Origin: Micromonospora cremea
GTDB taxonomy: Bacteria; Actinomycetota; Actinomycetes; Mycobacteriales; Micromonosporaceae
DNA length: 64,000 nt
Direction: 5' to 3'
Assembly: GCF_900143515.1 (NCBI RefSeq)
Contig: NZ_FSQT01000002.1
Span: forward strand, 3,597,501-3,661,500
The notes beneath the pieces are model-generated. The model saw only the letters and a program-made list of their open reading frames with translations, was not told the origin of the DNA and did no database searches. A program made the translations under genes and the position numbers. Below are positions 53,946 to 61,481 of the stretch, piece after piece (positions within the stretch are counted from its first letter, which is position 1; every line of letters begins with the position of its first letter).

Positions 53946-54224
53946 ACTTTGGGCACACTCCTCCCCAACGATGAATGATGAATGCGTTTAAACGGCGAAC
54001 TGCCGTAGAGACAGAGAACGGGCCCAATGATGGGACCCATTCCAAGTAGCTGAGTCCCCGTTCTCCGGGGGTTGCTGGGTAACTTTAAAAGCGGCCAACA
54101 CCCCGCCCGGTTTGCTGTGTCAGCTTAGCGGCTAGTGCAAGGGCGTCAGAGGGCAGAGAGAAGCCCCGGTTAAGCGCCTTTAGCGGGGCATTCAACCGGG
54201 GTCGTTGGCGGCTCTCAGTGGCTC
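53946..54224 (-). other. structured gap after the recombinase gene
   Basis: 280 bp with two hairpins: GAGAACGGG/CCCGTTCTC (54014-54022, 54057-54065) and CCCCGGTT/AACCGGGG (54164-54171, 54194-54201). The latter is probably the recombinase terminator. A direct repeat GGCTCTCAGTGGCTCTCAG spans the recombinase stop. Confidence 0.5.
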
Positions 54225-55730
54225 TCAGGCCGTTCTGGCGGCCCGCTCCAACACCTGTTGCTGTAGGTCGTGCGGGATGTCCACCGACACCCGGCCGCCG
54301 GTTGCCTCGCCGGAGGGCGTGCCAGGGAACAGGGACCGTGTGCGTACGGGCTGAGCGTGCAGCGTCACCCGGAAGTCGTTGAGGCTGAGCAGGAACGCCC
54401 GTCGTTCCTCCACCGACGCAAGCCCGTCCCACATTTCCCGGATCGTCTCCCCGGTGTGCACCATCTCCCAACGGTCCTCAGTTTGGGGCATCGCCTCAAG
54501 CTTGGCTTTCCGCTCACTCAAGCGGGTAAGCCGCTCAAGGTAGCTTTGCCGGTCACCACCGTAAAGCCCGAGGTCCCATTCCTCCCGCGCTTCCTTGAGA
54601 GCCTGTTCAACCTGCCCCAGCTCGTCCGCGTGACTCTCGCCAGGGACAAACCGCTTCTCCTGAAACTCAAGGTCCCCGGTCATCAGGAGCAAACTGCCCA
54701 CGGCCGCGTCGTCAAGGATGGGGGCCGCAATCGGCTTGTTGGCACACCCCGGGTTTTCCGGGGAATCCTCGGTACGCTTTCCGCGCTTCCGGCCCGAACA
54801 GACGTAGTACGAATACAGCTTGCCGCTGCTCACCCCGGATTGACGGTAAAGCCGCTGCCCGCACTCACAGAACCCGACACCCAAGAGCAGCGCGGCACCG
54901 TGGGTGCGCACCTTCTCCGCCTTCCCCCGGTCATCTAGAACCTTTTGAACCCTCCGCCAATCGTCGTACAGGACGATGGGCTCAGCGATCCTCCGGGGAA
55001 GCCCGTCAGCATCCTTCAACACTTCCCCCTTGTGTTCCGCTTGCCCGAGGGTCGTTCGGGAGCGGAGAACCCGGAACGCGCTAGATGCCGTCCATTCCGC
55101 CTTGTTGCGGGTGAGTAGGCCACGGTCGTTCAACGATCGACACACGGACAGCACAGACGCGCCAGCGATAACCCGGGAAACCATTTCCCGCACAATCGGG
55201 GCCTGGTCGGGGTGCGGCTCAAGCCTCCACCCGCCATCAACCCGCACCGGCTGATAGCCGAACGGCGGGTGACCCCCGCCCCAACGGCCCGCCTCCCGCA
55301 GCTTGTCCCGTCCGTCTAGAACCCGCTCTTGGATAGCGTCCCGCTCGAACTCAGCGAACATCGCCAACACCTGAGCGATCAGCCGCCCGAATCGGTCCGA
55401 CGTGTCGATAGGTTCCGTGGCGGAAGCAACCGTCTTTTTGTTTTCCGTCGCCCAGTCCAACAGGCTGGCAAAGTGCAGCAGCCGCCGGGAAATCCGGTCA
55501 ACCTTCCACGCGACCAGGGCGTCAAACTCCCCGGACCGCTCCCGCAGCCACGGCCCAAGCTGGGGCCGCTCCCACGGGGAGACAGCCCCGGACACGTCAA
55601 GGTCTTCCGCCCAGCCAACGATGGTGTGCCCGTGGAGGTCAGCCCACTTGGTCACCGTCTCGCGTTGCCGCTCAGGCGACGTACTTTCATCAGTCTCACG
55701 GCTGAGCCGCACCACCCCAAGAACCCGCAT
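54225..55730 (-). CDS. large serine recombinase (integrase)
   Basis: 501 residues. N-terminal resolvase domain with the catalytic Ser10 (VVRLSRETDESTSPERQRE), DRISRRLLHFASLLDW, and DRFGRLIAQVLAMFAEFERD. Then the recombinase domain (FGYQPVRVDGGWRLEPHPDQ), and a zinc ribbon CECGQRLYRQSG...YYVCSGRKRGKR with a coiled coil. This family integrates phages and integrative elements by unidirectional attP-attB recombination. It is the hallmark of the mobile element; its attachment site is expected just beyond the 5' end, near 55,731-55,800. Confidence 0.93.
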   Translation of the reverse strand: MRVLGVVRLSRETDESTSPERQRETVTKWADLHGHTIVGWAEDLDVSGAVSPWERPQLGPWLRERSGEFDALVAWKVDRISRRLLHFASLLDWATENKKTVASATEPIDTSDRFGRLIAQVLAMFAEFERDAIQERVLDGRDKLREAGRWGGGHPPFGYQPVRVDGGWRLEPHPDQAPIVREMVSRVIAGASVLSVCRSLNDRGLLTRNKAEWTASSAFRVLRSRTTLGQAEHKGEVLKDADGLPRRIAEPIVLYDDWRRVQKVLDDRGKAEKVRTHGAALLLGVGFCECGQRLYRQSGVSSGKLYSYYVCSGRKRGKRTEDSPENPGCANKPIAAPILDDAAVGSLLLMTGDLEFQEKRFVPGESHADELGQVEQALKEAREEWDLGLYGGDRQSYLERLTRLSERKAKLEAMPQTEDRWEMVHTGETIREMWDGLASVEERRAFLLSLNDFRVTLHAQPVRTRSLFPGTPSGEATGGRVSVDIPHDLQQQVLERAARTA

Positions 55731-56053
55731 GCCGGGAGGGTATCAGGGCTTAGGAAACCTTGACGCCCGCCGGGTCGAGCGAGAAGAGCAGGCGGGCGCC
55801 CGGGATCGGCTCGGGGGCTGCGGGACGCTCACCCGGTGATCGTAACCGCCGGTCGATCGTCCCTGAGTGGTTCGCTCGTCGGGTCTGGCCCGGCGCAGAT
55901 CGGCCCGCCGGACGGGTCGGCCGGCTCCGTCCCCGGTGCGCCTCCCGGGGTGCGCCGGGGTGCGCCTGCCCGGGTGGGTCTGGCGGGTGGGCGCGCGGGT
56001 GTGCCTGTGCTCGGCGGCGGGTGTCCGGTCTGGCGCGAGGGGGCTGGCCTGGT
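55731..56053. other. gap between recombinase and xerC
   Basis: 323 bp. One minus-strand frame ends GARLLFSLDPAGVKVS and a TAA at 55,750, looking like a real C-terminus whose upstream part is scrambled low-complexity sequence. The recombinase attachment site may be here. No gene is supported. Confidence 0.4.
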
Positions 56054-57145
56054 TCAGGCCCGCGGGTGGGCCTGGCGGTAGGCGGCGCGCAGCCGCTCCA
56101 CCGAGACGTGCGTGTAGATCTGCGTGCTGGCCAGCGACGAGTGGCCGAGCAGTTCCTGCACCGCGCGCAGGTCCGCGCCGCCCTCCAGCAGGTGGGTGGC
56201 GGCGGAGTGGCGCAGCCCGTGCGGGCTGGTCCGGGGGAGGCCGGCGGTCTCGGCGTACCCGCCGACGATCTGGCGCGCGGTGGTCGGGTTGAGCCGGCCG
56301 CCCCGGGCGCCGAGCAGCAGCGCGTCGCCCGAGCGGGCACCAAACAGCGCCGGGCGGCCCCGGCGCAGCCAGTCGTCAAGCGCTCGCTGCGAGGGCACCC
56401 CGTACGGCACCGACCGCTCCCGACCGCCCTTGCCGAATACCCGGATCACCCGCCGGCCGTGGTCGACGTCACCGACGTCCAACCCGCAGGCCTCGCTGAT
56501 CCGCACGCCGGTGGCGTAGAGCAGTTCCAGCAGCACCCGGTCGCGTAGTGGAACCGCCTCGGCCGACGCCCCTTCCGCCAGGCCGGGCTTCGCTGCGTCC
56601 GGCGTTGCCCCTCGCGGTGTCTGCCCTGCCGGCGTCGGTGTCTGCCCTGCCGGTGTCGGCTCAGCAGGTGTCTGCCCTGCCGTTGTGGGTCCGGTCGGTG
56701 TGGAAGCGGGGGGCAGCCGGCTTGGCGCCTCGACCAGGGCGGCGGCCTGGTCGGCGCGCAGGACGGTGGGCAGTTCCCGGTGCGCGCGAGGGCTGGCCAG
56801 CGCGGCGCCCACGTCGGCGGCGAGCAGCCCGGCGCGGTGCGCCCAGGCGCTGAACGCTCGCGCCGACGCGGCCCGCCGGGCCAGCGACGTGCGGGCGGCG
56901 CCGGTGGTTCGCTGCCGGGCCAGCCAGCTGCGCAGCACGGACAGGTCCAGCTCGGCCAGGTCGACACAGCCCATCCGAACGGCATGGTCGAGCAGCGAGA
57001 CCAGATCGGTGACGTACGCGCGGACGGTGTGCGCCGACCGGTTACGGACCCGGGACAGGTGGTCGGCGAAGTCGTCCACCGCGTCGCGCAGCGCTGGCGG
57101 CAGCTCCTGGTGGGTGGCCCGGGTGCCCCGGGCAGGCCGGCTCAT
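56054..57145 (-). CDS. xerC: tyrosine recombinase XerC
   Basis: 363 residues. N-terminal SAM-like domain (RDAVDDFADHLSRVRNRSAHTVRAYVTDLVSLL), then a catalytic domain with Arg in TGVRISEA, Lys in FGKGGRERSVP, HGLRHSAATHLL, GHSSLASTQIY and Tyr344. Between them is a ~45-residue Pro/Thr/Gln-rich insert with TPAGQTP repeats; standard XerC is about 300-310. ATG at 57145 chosen. XerC with XerD resolves chromosome dimers at dif. It is on the minus strand, opposite to the rnhB block. Confidence 0.88.
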   Translation of the reverse strand: MSRPARGTRATHQELPPALRDAVDDFADHLSRVRNRSAHTVRAYVTDLVSLLDHAVRMGCVDLAELDLSVLRSWLARQRTTGAARTSLARRAASARAFSAWAHRAGLLAADVGAALASPRAHRELPTVLRADQAAALVEAPSRLPPASTPTGPTTAGQTPAEPTPAGQTPTPAGQTPRGATPDAAKPGLAEGASAEAVPLRDRVLLELLYATGVRISEACGLDVGDVDHGRRVIRVFGKGGRERSVPYGVPSQRALDDWLRRGRPALFGARSGDALLLGARGGRLNPTTARQIVGGYAETAGLPRTSPHGLRHSAATHLLEGGADLRAVQELLGHSSLASTQIYTHVSVERLRAAYRQAHPRA

Positions 57146-57341
57146 CGCCGCCAGGTCGGCGGCGCCGTGGTGCGGGCCGGTGGATGGGCTCGCGCACCCC
57201 CGCTGACAGCTGGCACGGCACCAGCCTACGGCTGCGCGTCGCGCACCGCCGGCCACGACAGGACCGGTGTGGTCGGTGCTTGTGAAGTCGGTGTCGGGCT
57301 GGCGGACGTCCCGCTCTTCTGTCGGGCGGGCGAGGCGAGGG

Positions 57342-57790
57342 GCCGTCGTCGTGGCGGACCACCAGGGACAGTTCCTCCAGGAGGGATAGTTTGCGCAGTG
57401 CGGTGCGTACGTCGACACGGGCCGGGGCCGCCAGCCAGTCCACGCCCAGCGTGCCCCGGCGAGGTAGCGCCTCCAGCAGCGACCGAGCGTCGTCGTCGAG
57501 CGCGTCGGCCGGTCGCTGCGGGCCCCGGGCCAGCGGCGCCAGGTCGGCGCCGATCCGGCCCACCTCCTCGAGTACGTGCGCCACTCCGGTGACGAGGCGA
57601 GCCTTCGGGAACTCGCGGAGCAGTTCGTGCGCGGCGACGGACATCGCCGAGGTCACCGGCCCGGCACCACCATGGCCGCCCGGCCGGTGTAGACGGCCCG
57701 CCGAGCGGTCTGCGTCGCGCCTCTACGCGCGGACGCCTGCAGCACGACGGTGCCGAGGGTGCCACCGGCGATGACTCGGTTGCGGATCAG
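57342..57790 (-). pseudogene. dprA: dprA remnant, 5'-truncated and frameshifted
   Basis: Upper part (57790 down to about 57660): RNRVIAGGTLGTVVLQASAR and RGATQTARRAVYTGRAAMVVPG, the DprA Rossmann C-part. A one-base deletion near 57,660 breaks the frame (VPGR-stop instead of VPGPVTSAM). Lower part (to about 57,342): TSAMSVAAHELLREF and the winged-helix DprA end (DALDDDARSLLEALPR...VRTALRKLSLLEELSLVVRHDDG). All DprA upstream of RNR is missing. DprA loads RecA on incoming DNA; here it must be inactive. Confidence 0.8.
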
Positions 57791-57809
57791 GAACTTTTCT
57801 GGACTTGCC

Positions 57810-57832
57810 GGCCGGGGCCGTAAGCCCCGGCC
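57810..57832 (-). terminator. terminator of the holin-like gene
   Basis: GGCCGGGGC/GCCCCGGCC 9-bp stem with a 5-nt loop, 18 bp after the stop at 57850, on the minus strand. Confidence 0.7.
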
Positions 57833-57849
57833 TCTGTTGCTGTCTGTGA

Positions 57850-58119
57850 CTACCGCTCCCACTCCAGGGTGATCTTCGCTTTGTGGGGGAGCAGCAAGTA
57901 GACAAGGCCGAGCGCTGCGGCCAGGGCGAGGCCGCCATGGAACTCGGTCTGCAGGTTGACCGGAACCAGATCCAGCGCTTGGGTGAGCGACGAGACCAAC
58001 AACGTGCTGCAGCCGCCGGTGGCAACGACTTTCACCGTGAGGTTGGTGCTGGGGTTGGACTTGTTCGGGGTCGTGTTCCGGTTTTTGGGCGTGCGAGAGC
58101 TATCCGCGTTCGCGGGCAT
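57850..58119 (-). CDS. holin-like small membrane protein
   Basis: 89 residues. A polar N-terminal 30 residues (many Asn, Thr, Pro) precede two hydrophobic segments (VVATGGCSTLLVSSLTQALD and HGGLALAAALGLVYLLLPH) and a short charged tail. This is the layout of phage holins, though two-helix proteins of other roles exist. ATG at 58119 with GGAGG. Lower GC than its neighbours. Confidence 0.5.
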   Translation of the reverse strand: MPANADSSRTPKNRNTTPNKSNPSTNLTVKVVATGGCSTLLVSSLTQALDLVPVNLQTEFHGGLALAAALGLVYLLLPHKAKITLEWER

Positions 58120-58160
58120 GGAGAACCTCCAGGAGAACCGGGCGAGAAGAAAGTCCGGGG

Positions 58161-58200
58161 ATTCGCCGCTCGCGACCGTTCGCGGTCGCGAGCGGCGAAT
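58161..58200. terminator. perfect 18-bp hairpin with TTCG loop
   Basis: Arms 58161-58178 and 58183-58200 pair completely around a TTCG tetraloop. It lies between two minus-strand genes and could terminate the upstream one; as an exceptionally perfect palindrome it could also be a recombination or binding site. Confidence 0.7.
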
Positions 58201-58221
58201 TCCGTCGCAGGTGGGACGGGC

Positions 58222-58482
58222 TCAGCCGAAAGCTGGCCTGGTCCTCGGCTTCGTCGTGTTGGGGATGTGGAGTTCGCCAGCCTGTCGGCTGGCGAACTGG
58301 TCACCCAACCGGCTCAACTTCCTGGGGACACGCTCGCCGAAGGCCGGCGGCTGACCGGCAGCGGCGGCGGCTAGATCCCAGGTCATGCCGTCGTGGCTTG
58401 CATAGAGGTCAGCGACTTCCCGCTCTCCGGGCTTGAGCTTCTTGAGGACACGATCGATGCGCGGGTCGCGGAACTCGGGCAA
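58222..58482 (-). CDS. sigma-factor/HTH-like fragment
   Basis: 86 residues starting PEFRDPRIDRVLKKLKPGER. GEREVADLYASHDGMTWDLA and GERVPRKLSRLGDQFASR resemble sigma-factor region 4 (helix-turn-helix) of actinobacterial DNA-binding proteins. Just upstream, another frame reads LLEGEDVFEEPVEGYVAQL, which looks like the lost N-terminal continuation, so the gene is probably frameshifted and truncated. The TTG start is weak. Confidence 0.5.
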   Translation of the reverse strand: MPEFRDPRIDRVLKKLKPGEREVADLYASHDGMTWDLAAAAAGQPPAFGERVPRKLSRLGDQFASRQAGELHIPNTTKPRTRPAFG

Positions 58483-58612
58483 GCTGAGCCACGTAGCCCT
58501 CGACCGGCTCTTCGAAGACGTCCTCGCCTTCGAGGAGTCGTTCGGCGCTGCGCGGCGAGCGCGAGGAGGACGCCGCGCTGCCGGTGAGCTGGCGGCGATG
58601 GACTCCTGTGAT

Positions 58613-59170
58613 TCAGCGCGCGCGGCGGTAGTGCATGGCCACCGCGCCGTTGCGGAGCGGCTCCGCTGAGAGCAGCTCGAGCTGGCGCGTGCCGGGCAGC
58701 CCGCCCTGGTGCAGCGTCGGGCCGTGGCCGGCGATCCTGGGATGGACGAGCATCTTGTACTCGTCGATCAGGTCCAGCCGGTCGAGCTCGGTCGCGAGCT
58801 TGCCGCTTCCGAGGAGGACCCCGGCCGGGGTCGCGTCCTTGAGCTTCTGCACGCCCTCGCGCAGATCGCCGGCGATGTGGTGGCTGTTGGTCCACGGGAA
58901 GTTCTTGCGCGTCGACGACACCACGTACTTGGGTTTGGCCTCCAGCTTGACCGCCCACTCGCGCATGGCCGGCGGCGCCTCGTCGTCGCCGCGGGCGACG
59001 GCCGGCCAGTAGCTCTCCAGCATCTCGTAGGTGACGCGACCCCACAGCATTGCCCCGCACTCGTCCATGAGACGGGTGAAGAAGGCGTGCGTCTCGTCGT
59101 CGGCGACCCCCTCCTGATGGTCGACGCAACCGTCCAGTGTGAGGTTGAGGCTGAAGGTGAGGACTTCCAT
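58613..59170 (-). CDS. dihydrofolate-reductase-fold (RibD C-terminal) protein
   Basis: 185 residues, ATG at 59170. Starts EVLTFSLNLTLDGCVDHQEG, with GAMLWGRVTYEMLESYWP, KYVVSSTRKNFPW and LGSGKLATELDRLDLIDEYKMLVHPRIAGHG, the RibD C-terminal/DHFR-like pattern seen in many actinobacterial reductases with unknown substrates. It is in the accessory region. Confidence 0.8.
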   Translation of the reverse strand: MEVLTFSLNLTLDGCVDHQEGVADDETHAFFTRLMDECGAMLWGRVTYEMLESYWPAVARGDDEAPPAMREWAVKLEAKPKYVVSSTRKNFPWTNSHHIAGDLREGVQKLKDATPAGVLLGSGKLATELDRLDLIDEYKMLVHPRIAGHGPTLHQGGLPGTRQLELLSAEPLRNGAVAMHYRRAR

Positions 59171-59460
59171 GGCCAGCGACTCTAACGCCACTACGGCGTC
59201 GCGGCCCAGGCTGGCGTCGCGTCGGCGAGCTCGAGGTACACGCGCCCCGGGTCCCAAATTCGCGCCCAATGAAATCCGCCGGAAGACGCCGGGACCCAAA
59301 CTCGCGCCCAGTCGGGACCGCTACTCGCGCTCAGAACCACGGCGGCCCCACCAGGTCGACCTCGACGAGGGCGAGGCCTAGGTCCGGCTCCTTGTGCTCG
59401 GGGAAGACCACCGTCTCGACCGGATGCTGGCGCGCGAGGTGCGTGGTCTCGTCTCTCTTA
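59171..59460. other. gap left of the insertion sequence
   Basis: About 290 bp. On the minus strand, between 59,331 and 59,457, one frame reads RDETTHLARQHPVETVVFPE and LVEVDLVGPPWF before a stop, possibly the C-terminus of a lost gene. It has no start before the IS. Two ACTCGCGC/TTCGCGCCCA-like short repeats occur at 59,255-59,330. Confidence 0.35.
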
Positions 59461-60446
59461 GAGCGACCGGCAGTAGGTAGAGGATCTGGGCAGACGGGAC
59501 CCTCGGGGTAGCAAGCAGGCACGGGGCCATAGATCATCGGAGTTCTCTACGCTTCGTGACCGATGGAGTCCCGTGCCTGCGTTGCCATCTTCGTTGTTCG
59601 AACCTGTCTGGGTCCAGTTCGCCGCGCTCTGGCCTGAGCAACCCGAGTTCGATCCAGCACATCCGTTGGGCTGCCATCGGCGCCGGATCCCTGACCGGGT
59701 CGTGTTCGAGCACGTCATCGCCGCTTTGGTACACGGCTCGGGCTATGAGCGCGTCGCGTCGGATGCCTGCTCGGACCGCACGATCCGCCGGCGTCTGCGG
59801 TCGTGGGCCCAGGCCGGCCTGGGCGAACAGCTTCATGAGCTCGCCCTGGATGCCTACGACCGCATGATCGGGCTGGACCTGGCCGACGTCAGCGCCGACG
59901 GCGCCATCACGAAGGCCCCGTGCGGCGGGGACCGGGCCGGCCGGTCCCCGGTCGACCGCGGCAAAGGCGGCATGAAACGCTCGACCGGCGTCGACGGCTA
60001 CGGCATCCCGCTCGGAATCACCAGCGCGCCCGCCAACCGGCACGACTCCCCGCTGCTACGCGACACCTTCACAGCATGCAGCACCCAACTGCGGCACCAC
60101 TGGCCCGAGCAGGTCACCGCGCACCTGGACCGCGGCTACGACAGCAACCGAACCCGTGACCTGCTCGAAGAGATCGGCTTCGACGCCGAGATCGCCCGCA
60201 AGGGCATACCCACCCCAGTCCAAATCGGCAAACGCTGGGTCGTGGAGAGAACCAACTCCTGGATGAACGGCTTCGGCAAGATCCGCCGCTGCACCGACCG
60301 CGACGCCCAGATCATCGACCTCTACCTGTACCTGGCCGCGACGATCGTCACCATCCGTCAACTCATCCAACGAGCCCGCACCCTCTACCGCTGGGACACC
60401 CGACCCACCACCCGCCGACTCAAATAACGCCTATCGCCGGTCGCTC
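59461..60446. mobile_element. IS5-family insertion sequence with TTA duplication
   Basis: 986 bp. Left end GAGCGACCGGCAGTAGG and right end complement GAGCGACCGGCGATAGG are imperfect terminal inverted repeats. TTA occurs directly outside both ends (59458-59460 and 60447-60449), fitting the 3-bp target duplication of IS427/IS1031-type IS5 elements. It encodes one DDE transposase. It is complete and looks recent. Confidence 0.85.
59573..60427 (+). CDS. DDE transposase of IS5-type element
   Basis: 284 residues, GTG at 59573. An N-terminal helix-turn-helix region (YERVASDACSDRTIRRRLRS) precedes the catalytic core: Asp in LADVSADGAITKAP, Asp in HLDRGYDSNRTRD, and Glu in VVERTNSWMNG. All three acidic residues are present, so it can be active. 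Tn5-type YxxxR-like residues are in RRCTDRDAQIIDLYLYLA. Confidence 0.92.
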   Translation: MPALPSSLFEPVWVQFAALWPEQPEFDPAHPLGCHRRRIPDRVVFEHVIAALVHGSGYERVASDACSDRTIRRRLRSWAQAGLGEQLHELALDAYDRMIGLDLADVSADGAITKAPCGGDRAGRSPVDRGKGGMKRSTGVDGYGIPLGITSAPANRHDSPLLRDTFTACSTQLRHHWPEQVTAHLDRGYDSNRTRDLLEEIGFDAEIARKGIPTPVQIGKRWVVERTNSWMNGFGKIRRCTDRDAQIIDLYLYLAATIVTIRQLIQRARTLYRWDTRPTTRRLK

Positions 60447-61397
60447 TTAGCCGGGGTCCCGGAGGATGGGAAGTCCGAGGTTCACCGGTCCGGTGGACGA
60501 TTGCCGGTCGAGCGCGCCCAGCTTCGAGCGGGCGGCCTCGAGGCTGACCTGGAGCCCTTGGACCTCGCCGAGCCACCCGTTCTCGTGGGCCTCGGCGATG
60601 CGCCCTTCGAGGTTGGTCGCGATTTCGACGAGGCGGTGGCGTTGGTCCGGGTCGACGCGGAGCATCGGGCAGCGGATGCAGGCGTGCTCGTGGTTGCAGG
60701 GGGTGCCGTAGGGCCGGCCGCAGGTGCCGAGTTCGAGCTTTCGGAGCTGGAAGTGCTGTTGGAACTCCTCCCACTCCGCGTCCGTGGGGTCCCGGTATTC
60801 GGCGGCCGGGCGCAGGGCTCGCCGTTCGGCGACGAACGCGCGGTAGGAGCGGATCAGGTCGTCCTGGAAGACCGCGAGATAGGCCTGGGTGGTGTTGAGA
60901 TTTGCGTGACCGAGCAGCCGGGCCGCGATGTGGACCGGCAGACCGCCGGCGACGGCCTCGGTGACGAACATCCTCCGGAAGTCGTGCGGGGTGTAGCGGA
61001 GCGGCTTGCCGGCGGCGTCAGTGAGTCCGGCGAGGCCGAGGATGTCGTTGAGATTCCGCTGAACGAGGCGCTGGCTGATCACCTCGCGGCGCCAGCCGAG
61101 AACGTGCTGGAAGAGGTGGGGAAGCATCGGCCCGGTTGTGCGTTCGTGCGGGTCATAGCGGGCGACGAGCGGGATCCGCCCGGTCTGCGGGTCTCGGATC
61201 CTCTTGATGATCGTGGCCAGGACGCTGGCGAGCTCCGGCGTGACGAGCAACAGCCGCTCGCTGTTCGACTTCGACGGGACGATCTGCAGCAGCGGGACGA
61301 CTTCACCGGTGTCGCGCAGTTGGTAGGAGATCAGCGCCAGATGGGTCAGTTCCAACAGCTGGCCGACGCAGTGTTGTGCGGCGACGGGCCGGTGCAT
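60447..61397 (-). CDS. truncated tyrosine recombinase (Tn554 TnpB-like)
   Basis: 316 residues but lacking the N-terminal half. Remaining parts: LLELTHLALISYQLRDTGE, PSKSNSERLLLVTPEL with the beta-hairpin Lys, HDFRRMFVTEAV, LLGHANLNTTQAYL and the Tyr. The first catalytic Arg position is occupied by Cys (HCVGQLLEL), so strand exchange is unlikely. A Cys-rich tail GTPCNHEHACIRCPMLRVDP is typical of this family. The IS touches its stop codon (TAA is the target duplication). 5' breakpoint near 61,400. Confidence 0.75.
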   Translation of the reverse strand: MHRPVAAQHCVGQLLELTHLALISYQLRDTGEVVPLLQIVPSKSNSERLLLVTPELASVLATIIKRIRDPQTGRIPLVARYDPHERTTGPMLPHLFQHVLGWRREVISQRLVQRNLNDILGLAGLTDAAGKPLRYTPHDFRRMFVTEAVAGGLPVHIAARLLGHANLNTTQAYLAVFQDDLIRSYRAFVAERRALRPAAEYRDPTDAEWEEFQQHFQLRKLELGTCGRPYGTPCNHEHACIRCPMLRVDPDQRHRLVEIATNLEGRIAEAHENGWLGEVQGLQVSLEAARSKLGALDRQSSTGPVNLGLPILRDPG

Positions 61398-61481
61398 TCA
61401 CAAGATCGCACGCTAGCAACAGCGACGCGGCCGCCGGTCCGGGGTCGGCCCGGACCGGCGGCCGCCGGGTGGATCCAGGGG

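Larger units (their letters stand above)
52100..55800. mobile_element. compact serine-integrase element (limits approximate)
   Basis: A block of lower-GC genes: the 58-residue gene, a small membrane protein, an HNH-like protein, a prohead protease relic, an unknown 156-residue gene, and the large serine recombinase. It lies between aminotransferase and xerC and has no structural phage genes. The exact attachment sites were not found. Confidence 0.6.

Noticed and set aside
52001..55800. A GGAAA core pair as attL/attR for the serine recombinase
   Set aside because: Five bases of identity is no better than chance. The real attachment sites need comparison with an empty site.
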